DNA of 44,268 nucleotides. Origin: Acidimicrobiaceae bacterium (GTDB taxonomy: Bacteria; Actinomycetota; Acidimicrobiia; Acidimicrobiales; RAAP-2). The translations under genes and the position numbers were made by a program. Shown here one piece after another: positions 32,944-40,937 of the stretch (position 1 is the first letter of the stretch; each line of letters begins with the position of its first letter). The DNA is taken from the NCBI GenBank assembly GCA_003134515.1, contig PLBM01000119.1:1-44268 (forward strand). Reading direction: 5' to 3'. The notes beneath the pieces were generated by a model. The model made no database searches. It worked only from the letters and a program-made list of their open reading frames with translations, and was not told the DNA's origin.

Positions 32944-33765
32944 TCAAGTCAGGCTGCTCAGCCCTCCGTCGACGGCGAGTACTTGTCCCGTCACGTAGCT
33001 CGCGTCGTTCGAAAGTAAAAAGGCTACGACGCTGGCTACTTCCCATGCGGTGCCTTGGCGACCGAGCGGCACCGGCGTCGTACTGCGACTGGGTCGACCA
33101 GCTGAGGCCATTCGACCCAGGGGAGTATCGATGAGGCCAGGGGCGACGACATTGGCTCGAACTTGGTGGCGAGCACCTTCGGCGGCGACGTGCCGGCACA
33201 GTCCCGCCAACGCCGCCTTCGACGCGTCGTACGCGGGAATGCGACTGCCCGGTTTGAGACCGGCCACTGACGACACGAAAACCACCGCAGACGAGGATCC
33301 TTCGCTGGCCGCCTTGGACAGCGCATCGAAGGCGGCTTGACAGAGTAGGAAGTGAGATCGGACGTTGACGGCAAAGGTCTGATCCCACTGGTCGGCTGTT
33401 GTGTTGGCGAGACCTCTTCCGAGGCCAGTGCCAACGTTCAGCACCAGGCCATCGAGACCACCGAGAAAAGTTGTCGCGTTGGCGACCGCTCGAACGCACG
33501 CTTCGGCACTGGTCACGTCAGCCTCGATGGCGACTCCGACCCCACCATCGGCTTCGATCATCGCAAGGGTTTCTTGGGACGCGGCGAGATCTCGGTCTAG
33601 GCAAGCAACGGACGCACCCTCGTGCGCGCAGCGCAGGCTGATCGCCCTTCCATTGCCAATCGGCGCGTTCGCGTCGTCACTCGCCTGGGTGCCCGCGCCG
33701 ACCACCAGTATTCGCCGCCCGGCGAGCCGACCGTGGTCGGAATGTCCTCGCGGGACAACGGTCAT
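32944..33765 (-). CDS. Short-chain dehydrogenase/reductase with expanded glycine loop
   Basis: A 273-residue NAD(P)-dependent oxidoreductase. The coenzyme motif is unusual: GAGTQASDDANAPIGNGRA (23-41) carries an insertion of about eight residues where TGxxxGIG is usual, and LNVG replaces NNAG at 109-112. The catalytic residues are normal: Ser 166, Tyr 179 and Lys 183 (YDASK). The end, VAFLLSNDASYVTGQVLAVDGG, is the standard SDR terminus. The start codon overlaps the CMD stop by 4 bases (ATGA), so the two proteins are coupled and may share a pathway. The insertion is shared by a distinct SDR subgroup in actinobacteria, as far as I recall. Confidence 0.88.
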   Translation of the reverse strand: MTVVPRGHSDHGRLAGRRILVVGAGTQASDDANAPIGNGRAISLRCAHEGASVACLDRDLAASQETLAMIEADGGVGVAIEADVTSAEACVRAVANATTFLGGLDGLVLNVGTGLGRGLANTTADQWDQTFAVNVRSHFLLCQAAFDALSKAASEGSSSAVVFVSSVAGLKPGSRIPAYDASKAALAGLCRHVAAEGARHQVRANVVAPGLIDTPLGRMASAGRPSRSTTPVPLGRQGTAWEVASVVAFLLSNDASYVTGQVLAVDGGLSSLT

Positions 33766-34319
33766 CGCGGGAATCCACTAAGGCCGTCGTCGAGTTCAAC
33801 GCCCAACGTATTGAGTGTCATTGCGACCAGGTGGTAGTGCCCGACGAGCATCGGAACCTCGATGAGTTGCGCGGTGTCGTAGCGCTCGGCGATGATCGAC
33901 CACGTCACCTCAGAGATCGTCGACGTTTCATGCAATTCGTCGGCCGCTCGTAGCAACGACGCTTCAAACGGCGACCATCCGATGGCATCTGGCCCTAGCG
34001 CCACGCGCTCCACTTCACTCGATGTGATACCCAGCCTCAGCGCAATCCGCGCGTGCTGGGCCCACTCATACTCGGCTCGACAGTTCCATCCCGTGCGCAA
34101 TATCAAGAGCTCTCGATCACGGGCCGGCAACTTCCCGTTGAGTAGCTTCCCGCCGAAAGGGAGCCAACGGCGAAAGAGTCCGGGTGCTTGGACCAGCGTG
34201 GTGAAGATGTTGGCATCGGTCTCCGCGCCCGAGGAGGACTGGTCCAGCAACTCTCGAACTTGACCGGTGCGCTCGGCCATTGGAACGGGCGCAATTCGTA
34301 AAGGTCTCGATGTACCCAA
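33762..34319 (-). CDS. Carboxymuconolactone decarboxylase family protein (AhpD-like)
   Basis: A 185-residue helical protein. LNGKLPARDRELLILRTGWNCRAEYEWAQHARIALRLGITSSEVERV is the family core, with one Cys and the conserved Glu and His of the active-site region. The second Cys of the peroxidase-type CxxC is absent, so a decarboxylase- or hydrolase-like role is more likely than AhpD. I chose TTG 34319 because the N-terminal RPLRIAPVP stretch resembles the family start and AGAGG lies upstream; ATG 34280 is the alternative. It heads a CMD-SDR-LLM operon that looks like a ring- or lactone-degrading set, but the substrate is unknown. Confidence 0.85.
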   Translation of the reverse strand: MGTSRPLRIAPVPMAERTGQVRELLDQSSSGAETDANIFTTLVQAPGLFRRWLPFGGKLLNGKLPARDRELLILRTGWNCRAEYEWAQHARIALRLGITSSEVERVALGPDAIGWSPFEASLLRAADELHETSTISEVTWSIIAERYDTAQLIEVPMLVGHYHLVAMTLNTLGVELDDGLSGFPR

Positions 34320-34367
34320 AGCGGTGCCTCTTTCATCTCAGCGGACGATCCTCGCATCCTAGGAGCA

Positions 34368-34491
34368 ACGCCTATTGGCGTCTTTGAGTTTGCTCATCGA
34401 ACTCAAGCGCGCTACGGGCCCCCAATCTCAAACCTATTGCGCGGTTGCTCCGGTTCACTCTTCGCACGATCGGTGTTCGACACATTCGAAC
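34368..34491. promoter_or_regulatory. Three stem-loops upstream of the CMD operon
   Basis: The 235-base gap between the Gmad2 gene and the CMD gene holds ACGCC-TATT-GGCGT (34368-34381), TTGAGTT-9-AACTCAA (34384-34406) and GTTCGA-CACAT-TCGAAC (34475-34491), all perfect. They could be a terminator of the Gmad2 gene, a structured leader of the CMD operon, or operators. No sigma-70 boxes were clear. Confidence 0.4.
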
Positions 34492-34554
34492 GTTCCGCTT
34501 TGAGACAAGGATTTGGCCGTGAAACGTAGTCGCTCGCTAGCGCTGGACGGCGCA

Positions 34555-35232
34555 TCATTTCGGAAAGGTAACTCGAATCACGCTGGCCTCAATGACATGC
34601 CCATCTTTGGCGGAGAGTGTGCGGAACAAGATCGCCCCTCCTTGAGACGACGGCAAAGCGAACGTCACCGACTTGGTGAAGGAATCCATGACGCCCATCG
34701 AGCCACCCATTACGGTGTCACTCCTCAAGGGGGCGAGTGTCCCGTCCTGGCGGATTACGACGTTGACCACCGCTTCGTACGCGGTACTGCGTCCCTTGAG
34801 TACTACGGGTGAAGAAATGCTTTCAGAAGCCAAGGGGCCCGTCACGACGATGTCCGCGCACGACGCGCCAAGGACCCACCATGAGTTCGCCGCTGTCAAC
34901 TGGCGCACCAATATCGTTGTCACCGCACCGGTTGGTGTGACCCTGACGGGAACTTCACCGGAGCGGCTATCGCCACGTTGAAACGCACCCACTATTGGAT
35001 TGACGAAGCCCAGGTAGTTCGTGGCAAAAGCCTGGGCCGTCAAAACCGGATCACCAAATCTCGTTACGTTTGTCGCGAAGGGCCATATTGCCGTTTCGGG
35101 TTGCGTCACTGGTCCAATGGTGGTAGTCGTCGTTGACGTCGACGGAGCCCTCCACTGGCGACCTGCCACTACTCCTAATACGCCCACCGCAGTTAGCGCG
35201 CTCACGATTACGGCGACCGTTTTCTTGTTCAT
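34555..35232 (-). CDS. Membrane-anchored Gmad2 (immunoglobulin-like) domain protein
   Basis: A 225-residue protein with an N-terminal hydrophobic segment (about 5-24), a Thr-rich linker (STSTTTTTIGP), then an extracytoplasmic region. Residues about 135-223 match the Gmad2 domain: VVLKGRSTAYEAVVNVVIRQDGTLAP, then FTKSVTFALPSS and AKDGHVIEASVIRVTF. Gmad2 is found in spore-germination and lipoprotein-like surface proteins as a structural domain. The preceding segment (about 50-130) may be another domain. There is no lipobox Cys. The function is not known; it is divergent from the VTT gene across a structured 306-base gap. Confidence 0.75.
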   Translation of the reverse strand: MNKKTVAVIVSALTAVGVLGVVAGRQWRAPSTSTTTTTIGPVTQPETAIWPFATNVTRFGDPVLTAQAFATNYLGFVNPIVGAFQRGDSRSGEVPVRVTPTGAVTTILVRQLTAANSWWVLGASCADIVVTGPLASESISSPVVLKGRSTAYEAVVNVVIRQDGTLAPLRSDTVMGGSMGVMDSFTKSVTFALPSSQGGAILFRTLSAKDGHVIEASVIRVTFPK

Positions 35233-35538
35233 CCTTCCAGTGTTGCCCGATTTTTATGAAAGCAATAGGGCTTTTGGTCACAATTTGAAATAACTTGCAT
35301 CTCTCCTCACAGCGCAATGCGTAAGGCGATATAGACCCGAGAGTTCTCGGACCCGTCGGTACCGCAGGGACACCGACGGGGCCGAGGTGGCGTGGGACCC
35401 TTTGGGGCCCGATGGCGCCGCGTCGCAACCAGAGAGTCCGGCGTGGCAGAACGACGGAATTGGTGATGGAGCTGCGCCGCAACATCGGTGCCTGGAACCT
35501 CGGCCGTTCGGTCAAACTGGAGCCATGGATCGCTCGCG
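35233..35538. other. 306-base intergenic region with a strong imperfect hairpin
   Basis: No gene is supported here. The arms 35346-35360 and 35372-35386 pair over 15 positions with one A-G mismatch around an 11-base loop. The left end, CTCGG 35346-35350, can instead pair with CCGAG 35337-35341, so two structures exclude each other. It lies 150-200 bases before the VTT start on the plus strand. It may be a structured leader, a small RNA, or an attenuator. I could not match it to a known riboswitch, 4.5S, 6S or tmRNA. Confidence 0.5.
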
Positions 35539-36090
35539 ATGAGATACATCATCCTCACCCTCGTGATCTTCGGCGTCAACCTCTTGCCGGCTTTCGGTCC
35601 GCCGACCTGGGCGGTGCTGGTCTTCGCCCGGCTTCAATGGCACCTAAATCCCGTCGCCCTCGTCGCACTGGGGGTGACGGCTGCGGCCTGTGGACGCTAC
35701 CTCCTCGCTCGAAGCGCCCGTAGATTCAAGACTCGGCTACCGACCCGATTGCGCGAGAACCTCGATGACGCGCAACACCTGATCCAGCGCAAACGCGTCG
35801 GCGCGCTGGCCCTCTTCGGCATCTTCGTCGTGTCGCCACTTCCCTCGGCCCAACTGTTTCTCGCCGCTGGGCTGCTCGATCTTCCCCTGGGTCCGCTCAC
35901 CTTCGCCTTCGTCCTCGGTCGCCTCGTGAGCTACTCGATCTACGTCAGTATCGCTACCGTCGCTGATCAACAGCTCGGCGGCGTCGTGCGCAACGCGTTC
36001 GGATCAGTATGGTCAATCGTCGGTCAATTAGTCCTTCTCGTCATCGTGTGTGGGTTGCCTTTCATCAGATGGCGGCGATTCGCCAAGTGA
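35539..36090 (+). CDS. VTT (SNARE-associated/DedA-like) membrane protein
   Basis: A 183-residue membrane protein with about four to five helices. The segments GVNLLPAFGPPTWAVLVFARLQWHLNPVALVALGV, ALFGIFVVSPLPSAQLFLAAGLL and FAFVLGRLVSYSIY fit the VTT domain family, whose members include YqaA-like proteins and are thought to handle lipids or ions at the membrane. ATG 35539 starts at the first helix. It overlaps the stop of a 5-codon ORF, MDRSR (35525-35542), as ATGA; a GGAG lies just before that ORF, so coupling is possible. It follows a structured 306-base gap. A hairpin directly follows the stop. Confidence 0.75.
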   Translation: MRYIILTLVIFGVNLLPAFGPPTWAVLVFARLQWHLNPVALVALGVTAAACGRYLLARSARRFKTRLPTRLRENLDDAQHLIQRKRVGALALFGIFVVSPLPSAQLFLAAGLLDLPLGPLTFAFVLGRLVSYSIYVSIATVADQQLGGVVRNAFGSVWSIVGQLVLLVIVCGLPFIRWRRFAK

Positions 36091-36114
36091 CGACGCGCAC
36101 GTGGGCGTCGCCTT
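36091..36114 (+). terminator. Terminator-like hairpin after the VTT gene
   Basis: CGACGC (36091-36096), loop GCACGTGG, GCGTCG (36105-36110), starting directly after the stop and followed by CCTT. The T tract is short, so this is a moderate candidate. Confidence 0.4.
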
Positions 36115-36309
36115 TGCTCGGGCGGCGACGGCCAAGCGTCCACAATGCGAGTTGCGAGCGAACTCCCGGCTCATTTTTGTGCATCGAATAGAAAGTCCGG
36201 TGACCCATCAGAAGATGGAGAACCCTTATGGAAAAAGGGGATCCTTTGGTGGAGCGAGAGTTCCTGTTTTGGCGGAGGTAAGGGCGGACCTTGCGCCACA
36301 CACTAAGAA

Positions 36310-36327
36310 CCGCTGAACGTACAGCGG
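36310..36327. promoter_or_regulatory. Perfect inverted repeat upstream of the amidase
   Basis: CCGCTG and CAGCGG flank AACGTA, 45 bases before the amidase start, in a 281-base gap. An operator or leader hairpin. The rest of the gap shows an AAGGG/CCCTT repeat near 36230 but no clear promoter. Confidence 0.35.
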
Positions 36328-36371
36328 CCCCGTCGCCGTTAAGCCAGAGTCTGTGGATAGTCTCTGGTTCT

Positions 36372-37784
36372 ATGAAGAGTGAACCATGGCTGGGCGACGC
36401 GTGTGCTCTTGTCGAGGCATTTCGCGCGGGCACCCTAAGCCCAACTGAGGCGCTCGAAGCTTCGCTCGCCGCAATTGAAGAGTCGCATCTCAATGCTTTC
36501 TCATTTGTCGACGCCGAAGCCGCCCGCGTTACGGCCGCCGACGCAGACGTCTCGCTCCCATTCGGTGGCGTACCAATAGCTGTAAAGGAGCTGGAGTCGG
36601 TGGCCGGGTGGCCCTACACCGAAGCCTCGCTAGTTTTCCGGGACCGTGTAGCCAAGTACGACAGCACCCAGGTCGCTCGCCTGCGAGTCGCGGGAACGGT
36701 TCTTGTCGCTCAAACGACCGCGTCGGAGTTTGGCGGCATCAACTGCACCAGCACGAAACTCCACGGAACGACACGTAACCCGTGGGACCCGACGCGAACA
36801 CCGGGCGGATCTTCGGGCGGTTCCGCGGCCGCGGTCGCCGGCGGACTGGTGCCGCTGGCCTCGGGTGGTGACGGCGGCGGCTCAATTCGTATTCCCGCAG
36901 GCTTCACGGGCCTGTTCGGGTTGAAATCCACGTTCGGTCGGATCCCGAGAGGTCCGTACGCCCAACAACCTCCCCTCACCGTGACCGTTGGCTGTGTTTC
37001 TCGCTCCGTACGCGATACCGCCCGCTGGTTCGACACGTGCAACGGATTTGATTCGCGAGACTCCTTGAGTCTGCCTCGCGTCCAAGGCTGGGAGGCGGGC
37101 CTCGACTCCTTTGATCTCGCCGGTAAACGAGCAGTGATTTCCATTGATCTCGGAGCCGCGATTGTCGAACCCGTTCAAGCTACTTTGCTCATCGCGCTGG
37201 CCGAGCAATTGATTGCTAAGGCAAAACTCAAACGAGTCGATCTCGTGATTCATTTTCCCGAAGGTGGTCTCGAGTGGTCTCTCTCAAACTTGATTGGCTT
37301 GGCCGGCGCGCTAGGTGATCGGTATCCAGACTGCCACGATGACCTGACGACTGAGATTCAATTAGGCATGAGTATGGCCGTGAAGAGATTCAGCCTTCAA
37401 AGTGCCGGGGGAGCCGAGATTTTCCGAGTCGAGTTCAACGAACAGATGGCCGACATCTTTGAACAAACGGACTTCATCTTCGCCGCGACCAATCCCGACG
37501 TGGCCTTCGCGGCGGCCGGACCAATGGCTACCACCGTGGGCAAAGTCGACATGGTGGCCGAATATGGATTCAACAAAGCCATTGGCAACAACGGAGCACT
37601 CACCATTCCCGCCAACTTCACGGGCAATCCCGCCATTACCATTCCCGCTGGCCTCGTTGACGGTCTGCCCGTGGGGCTTCAAGTCATTGGCCGCCATCAC
37701 GAAGAGCAGTTGCTCTTGGACTTGGCCCGCATTGCGGAGCGAGAACGCCCCTGGCCATTGGTAGCTCCGTCGACGCAGAGCTGA
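36372..37784 (+). CDS. Amidase (amidase-signature family)
   Basis: Hydrolyses a carboxamide; 470 residues. The Ser-cisSer-Lys triad is Lys 72 (VPIAVKELESVAG), Ser 147 in TPGGSSGGSAAAVAGG, and nucleophile Ser 171 in GGDGGGSIRIPAGFTGLFGLKSTFGRIP. The C-terminal ALTIPANFTGNPAITIPAGLVDGLPVGLQVIG is the standard end. The C-terminal half has a domain (about 300-400) typical of family members acting on small substrates. ATG 36372 begins the fold, and the upstream frame is not conserved. It is convergent with the FGGY kinase, 42 bases apart, and may serve the same pathway. It is not part of a GatCAB set, as no GatB or GatC is near. Confidence 0.93.
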   Translation: MKSEPWLGDACALVEAFRAGTLSPTEALEASLAAIEESHLNAFSFVDAEAARVTAADADVSLPFGGVPIAVKELESVAGWPYTEASLVFRDRVAKYDSTQVARLRVAGTVLVAQTTASEFGGINCTSTKLHGTTRNPWDPTRTPGGSSGGSAAAVAGGLVPLASGGDGGGSIRIPAGFTGLFGLKSTFGRIPRGPYAQQPPLTVTVGCVSRSVRDTARWFDTCNGFDSRDSLSLPRVQGWEAGLDSFDLAGKRAVISIDLGAAIVEPVQATLLIALAEQLIAKAKLKRVDLVIHFPEGGLEWSLSNLIGLAGALGDRYPDCHDDLTTEIQLGMSMAVKRFSLQSAGGAEIFRVEFNEQMADIFEQTDFIFAATNPDVAFAAAGPMATTVGKVDMVAEYGFNKAIGNNGALTIPANFTGNPAITIPAGLVDGLPVGLQVIGRHHEEQLLLDLARIAERERPWPLVAPSTQS

Positions 37785-37826
37785 GGTGAAGCGTGAGCCT
37801 CAAGCGCGGACAGCGTTTTCTAGCGG

Positions 37827-39371
37827 TCATTGAGGGTGTTTAAGCAGCCACTTCTTGTCGCGGGCGTAGAGAGTGGGAAGTTGATCTGCTCTCGCTCGGT
37901 ACAGGTCCGCGACACCCGAAGTGGGATGGAAGGTTACTCCTGACGCTGGTGCACTGACTTCATCAATCGAACGCTCACTCAGGGCCATGAACGCGAGGAG
38001 AGCGGCTCCGCGCATCTGGGCTAACAAGGGCTGAGAGACCTGCACGACGTCACAACCCAAGGTGTCGGCGTACATCTGACACCAGAGTCGCGACTGAGCA
38101 CCTCCGCCCAAGAGTCGAATGGGAGAGAGTGGTCGGCCGGCGAACTTCTCTACGTACTTAAAGAGCCAGGCACTGTTGGCCGCAACTCCTTCCATGACCG
38201 AGCGAATGAGGTCCGCGGTACAAGTCTGAACCGAGAGATTGGAGAATCCCGCTCGGATCTTCTTGTTACCTATAGGAGATCGTTCGCCGGCCAACCACGG
38301 GGTGAAGATAACCCCGTGAGCTCCGGGCGGCGACGTGGCGGCGAGGGTCGTCATCGCCTCGAAACTCATGTGTGCCCCCGTCCCCGCGAGGGCCTCTTGC
38401 AACCATTCGAGCGCTTTGGCGCCCGTCTCTTGGTTGTTGATGATGATGTAGGAATCATTCGTCAGTCCCGGGACCGACGCGATCGAATGATTGATATCGG
38501 TCTTCTTCTTGGGCATCGGACAACTTATCCATGACGTCGTCGAAAGTGCGAGGTGCGTGTCGTAGAAGTTTGTTCCACCCGAGCCCAGGGCGGCCGCGTG
38601 AAGGTCAGGTATCCCGGTAATCACGACGGTGTCGCTCGAAAGCCCCAACTCTGTGGCGACACTTGGCGTGACAGTGCCCACGATTGACCCAAAGGGCCGA
38701 AGCGGCGGAAGATAACTGACGTCCAGGCCCACCATCTTGAGCAGTTGTGGGTCGTAGTCGTAGTGAGACAGATGGCGATTGTCCGTCATCCACATGGCGA
38801 GGCGAGAGGCGTGCGTCGCCGACGCCACGCCGCTAAAGCGCATGGTCAAGTAATCCACGGGCTCCATGAACCAGCGGGTTGCCGCCATGACGTCGGGTTG
38901 ATCGTGCATCAAATACAACATCTGACCAATGGGATCGGCACCTGACGTCGAGGGGGCGCCGCCCGACTTACGGATGAAGGGCAGCACCTTTCGTGCGTTG
39001 TAGCCCTGGAACATCCCGCCGAGCGCTTGGCGCGAGTAGCGACCGCCTCGGGTATCGAGCCAGGTAAGACAGGGTCCCGTAGGACAGCCGTTGGCGTCGA
39101 CTGGAACCGTCGACGCGTACTGACCGGTCACCGCGACGGCTTTCACTCGACTGGAGGAAATGTCCGAAGCCCCCAGCAGCCGCTTCGTCGCCTCCGTGAT
39201 GAGCGCCCACCACTGATTGGCGTCTTGGGTCGCGGCGCCATCGTCACCGTGGTGCGTCGTCACGTGATGCACCTCGCTGGCGATGACCTCACCGTCCAGC
39301 GTCACGAGACCGACCTTCGGTCCACCCGTACCCAGGTCGACGCTGAGACATAGTTCTAAGGCAGCACTCAT
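37827..39371 (-). CDS. FGGY-family carbohydrate kinase
   Basis: ATP-dependent sugar or polyol kinase of 514 residues. N-terminal phosphate-1 motif SVDLGTGGPKVGLVTLDG (Asp 12), substrate-site WLDTRGG (Trp 104, Asp 106), catalytic base Asp 256 in GIPDLHAAALGSGG, and the adenosine motif LLGGGAQSRLWCQMYADTLG are all present, so it should be active. The DLGTGGPK variant instead of DLGTSSxK marks a subgroup distinct from classic xylulokinase. The start ATG overlaps the PLP lyase stop by 4 bases (ATGA). This coupling suggests that the kinase phosphorylates a precursor that the lyase then cleaves. The actual sugar is unknown; amino-polyol is inferred. Confidence 0.9.
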   Translation of the reverse strand: MSAALELCLSVDLGTGGPKVGLVTLDGEVIASEVHHVTTHHGDDGAATQDANQWWALITEATKRLLGASDISSSRVKAVAVTGQYASTVPVDANGCPTGPCLTWLDTRGGRYSRQALGGMFQGYNARKVLPFIRKSGGAPSTSGADPIGQMLYLMHDQPDVMAATRWFMEPVDYLTMRFSGVASATHASRLAMWMTDNRHLSHYDYDPQLLKMVGLDVSYLPPLRPFGSIVGTVTPSVATELGLSSDTVVITGIPDLHAAALGSGGTNFYDTHLALSTTSWISCPMPKKKTDINHSIASVPGLTNDSYIIINNQETGAKALEWLQEALAGTGAHMSFEAMTTLAATSPPGAHGVIFTPWLAGERSPIGNKKIRAGFSNLSVQTCTADLIRSVMEGVAANSAWLFKYVEKFAGRPLSPIRLLGGGAQSRLWCQMYADTLGCDVVQVSQPLLAQMRGAALLAFMALSERSIDEVSAPASGVTFHPTSGVADLYRARADQLPTLYARDKKWLLKHPQ

Positions 39372-40747
39372 AGTGGAGGGACGGCGGACTGCTTATCCAT
39401 CATGTCGGCCATGAAGAACTTGATGAGGGCGTCGGACTCTTCGCTGGGGCCGCCGGCGACGCCACCGTAAATGGCGCCTGACTTGGCCGCTTCATCCTTG
39501 TGGGTGGCGGCGTACGCGACGGCGTCAGCTAGATCAACGGACCATCGCTCGACGACGCCCGGAAGAGTTTGCGGACGAGTGACGGCCATGTGAATCGCGT
39601 TGGGGTACTGCTGGCCGTTCATCCGCCATCCGCGAGTGCGCAAGAAATCGTTCACCAAGTAGATGTCGAACTCATCCGAAGTGAAGGAGAAGAGGAAGGT
39701 TGGCTTACCCATGATGCGCAGCGACGGGTGCTCTCGAATCGCGGCCTGCATGGCGCTAGACGTGGCGAAGATCTTTTCGGCGTAGTGCCGGTAGCCCGAG
39801 CGCCCGAGATGCACCATGGCCGCCCAGGTGGCCGCGAGTAAACCCCCCGAGCGTGAACCGTCCATTCCCGGTGAGCAGTACTTCCCGCCCGACCAATCGG
39901 TGAGATAGAAGTACTGATCGTTGCGAAGCGCCTTATCCGCGAAGCACAACACACTGGTGCCCTTCAGGGCGTAACCGTATTTATGGGTGTCGGCGGAGAT
40001 GGTGGTTACCCCGGGTACCGAGAAGTCGAAGGGTTCAATCTCGTAGCCGAGTTCCCGGCCAAAGGGCAGTATGAATCCACCGAGGCAACCATCAACGTGC
40101 AAGCCAATGTCGTGTTCCAGGGCGAGAGCGCCGAGCTCGCTGATCGGATCGATCGTCCCGTAGCCGTAGTTACCAGCTGAGCCAATGAGCGCGACCGTGT
40201 GGGCGTCAATATTGGCCTTCACCCACTCGAGGTCGACTTGGGTCGTGTCCGGGTCCACGGGGGCGATCTTCATGTCGACGCCAAAGAGATGCCCGGCTTT
40301 ACTGAACGCCGGGTGCGCCGTCTCGGGCTTGATCATGTTGGCTCGACCTGCCGTCGGGTGGTGTTCGCGATAGGCCAATACGGCGTGGGCGATCGAGTTT
40401 GAACCTCCGGAAGTAATGAGGCCGGCGGGCGTGGTGTCCGTGAGGTTGCGCGCCCCCAAGAGGTCCAGCGTCATGGCGATGATCTCGGCTTCAAATTTGG
40501 TCGCGCTTGGACACATGTCGCGCTGAAGAGAATTCACGTACGAGAAGTAGGAAAACGCGAGGTTCAAATAGTCGTAGTGATCGTGGTCTCCGCAGTACAT
40601 AGTGCCCGAGCATTGACCGCTCTCCCACACCGGATCCTCGGCCAATGACATTGACGACAGCATGGACAGAACGACGTCCTTATCGACGCCTTCCTCGGGG
40701 AGCGTTCGATTAATCCCGAACTGCTCCGCGTACGGGAACCCACTCAT
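39368..40747 (-). CDS. PLP-dependent lyase, sphingosine-1-phosphate lyase-like
   Basis: A 459-residue fold-type I PLP enzyme of the group II decarboxylase / S1P lyase family. The PLP Lys 256 lies in SADTHKYGYALKGTS, nearly identical in pattern to the CDTHKYGYAPKGSS of S1P lyases, and the cofactor Asp 219 is in HVDGCLGGFILPFG, also an S1PL signature. GLITSGGSNSIAHAVLAYREHH is the phosphate-cup region. No membrane helix, so it is soluble, unlike human SGPL1. S1P lyases split 1-phospho-2-amino-3-hydroxy compounds into phosphoethanolamine and an aldehyde; the substrate here could be a sphingoid base or another amino-alcohol phosphate. It is the first gene of a two-gene operon with the kinase, with the ribosome site GAGGAG. 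Confidence 0.9.
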   Translation of the reverse strand: MSGFPYAEQFGINRTLPEEGVDKDVVLSMLSSMSLAEDPVWESGQCSGTMYCGDHDHYDYLNLAFSYFSYVNSLQRDMCPSATKFEAEIIAMTLDLLGARNLTDTTPAGLITSGGSNSIAHAVLAYREHHPTAGRANMIKPETAHPAFSKAGHLFGVDMKIAPVDPDTTQVDLEWVKANIDAHTVALIGSAGNYGYGTIDPISELGALALEHDIGLHVDGCLGGFILPFGRELGYEIEPFDFSVPGVTTISADTHKYGYALKGTSVLCFADKALRNDQYFYLTDWSGGKYCSPGMDGSRSGGLLAATWAAMVHLGRSGYRHYAEKIFATSSAMQAAIREHPSLRIMGKPTFLFSFTSDEFDIYLVNDFLRTRGWRMNGQQYPNAIHMAVTRPQTLPGVVERWSVDLADAVAYAATHKDEAAKSGAIYGGVAGGPSEESDALIKFFMADMMDKQSAVPPL

Positions 40748-40887
40748 GTTGCTCTCCTCACGTGCATTTTCAAGAGCGTAAACGAGGAGTCCGGTGCTCG
40801 GAAAATCCCATTCTGAGCAGGCTCGAAGAGTGATGTCATAATCGCCGGGGAAAGCGGTTGCTTTGGCTGACGGTTTGACCTCATTGC

Positions 40888-40917
40888 TTGAACGGTTTCA
40901 GAGAGACCTTCTAGGAT
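40888..40917 (+). promoter_or_regulatory. Sigma-70-like promoter of the SDR gene
   Basis: TTGAAC (40888-40893), an 18-base spacer and TAGGAT (40912-40917). The start would be near 40924, giving a leader of about 14 bases with AAGGGGGG before the ATG at 40938. Confidence 0.5.
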
Positions 40918-40937
40918 TACAAAAAACAAGGGGGGCC

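Noticed and set aside
34468-34491. Similarity to 43180-43205 (GATCGGTGT, then ACATTCGA) as a dispersed repeat
   Set aside because: The match is short and gapped and could be chance in intergenic DNA; only two copies.
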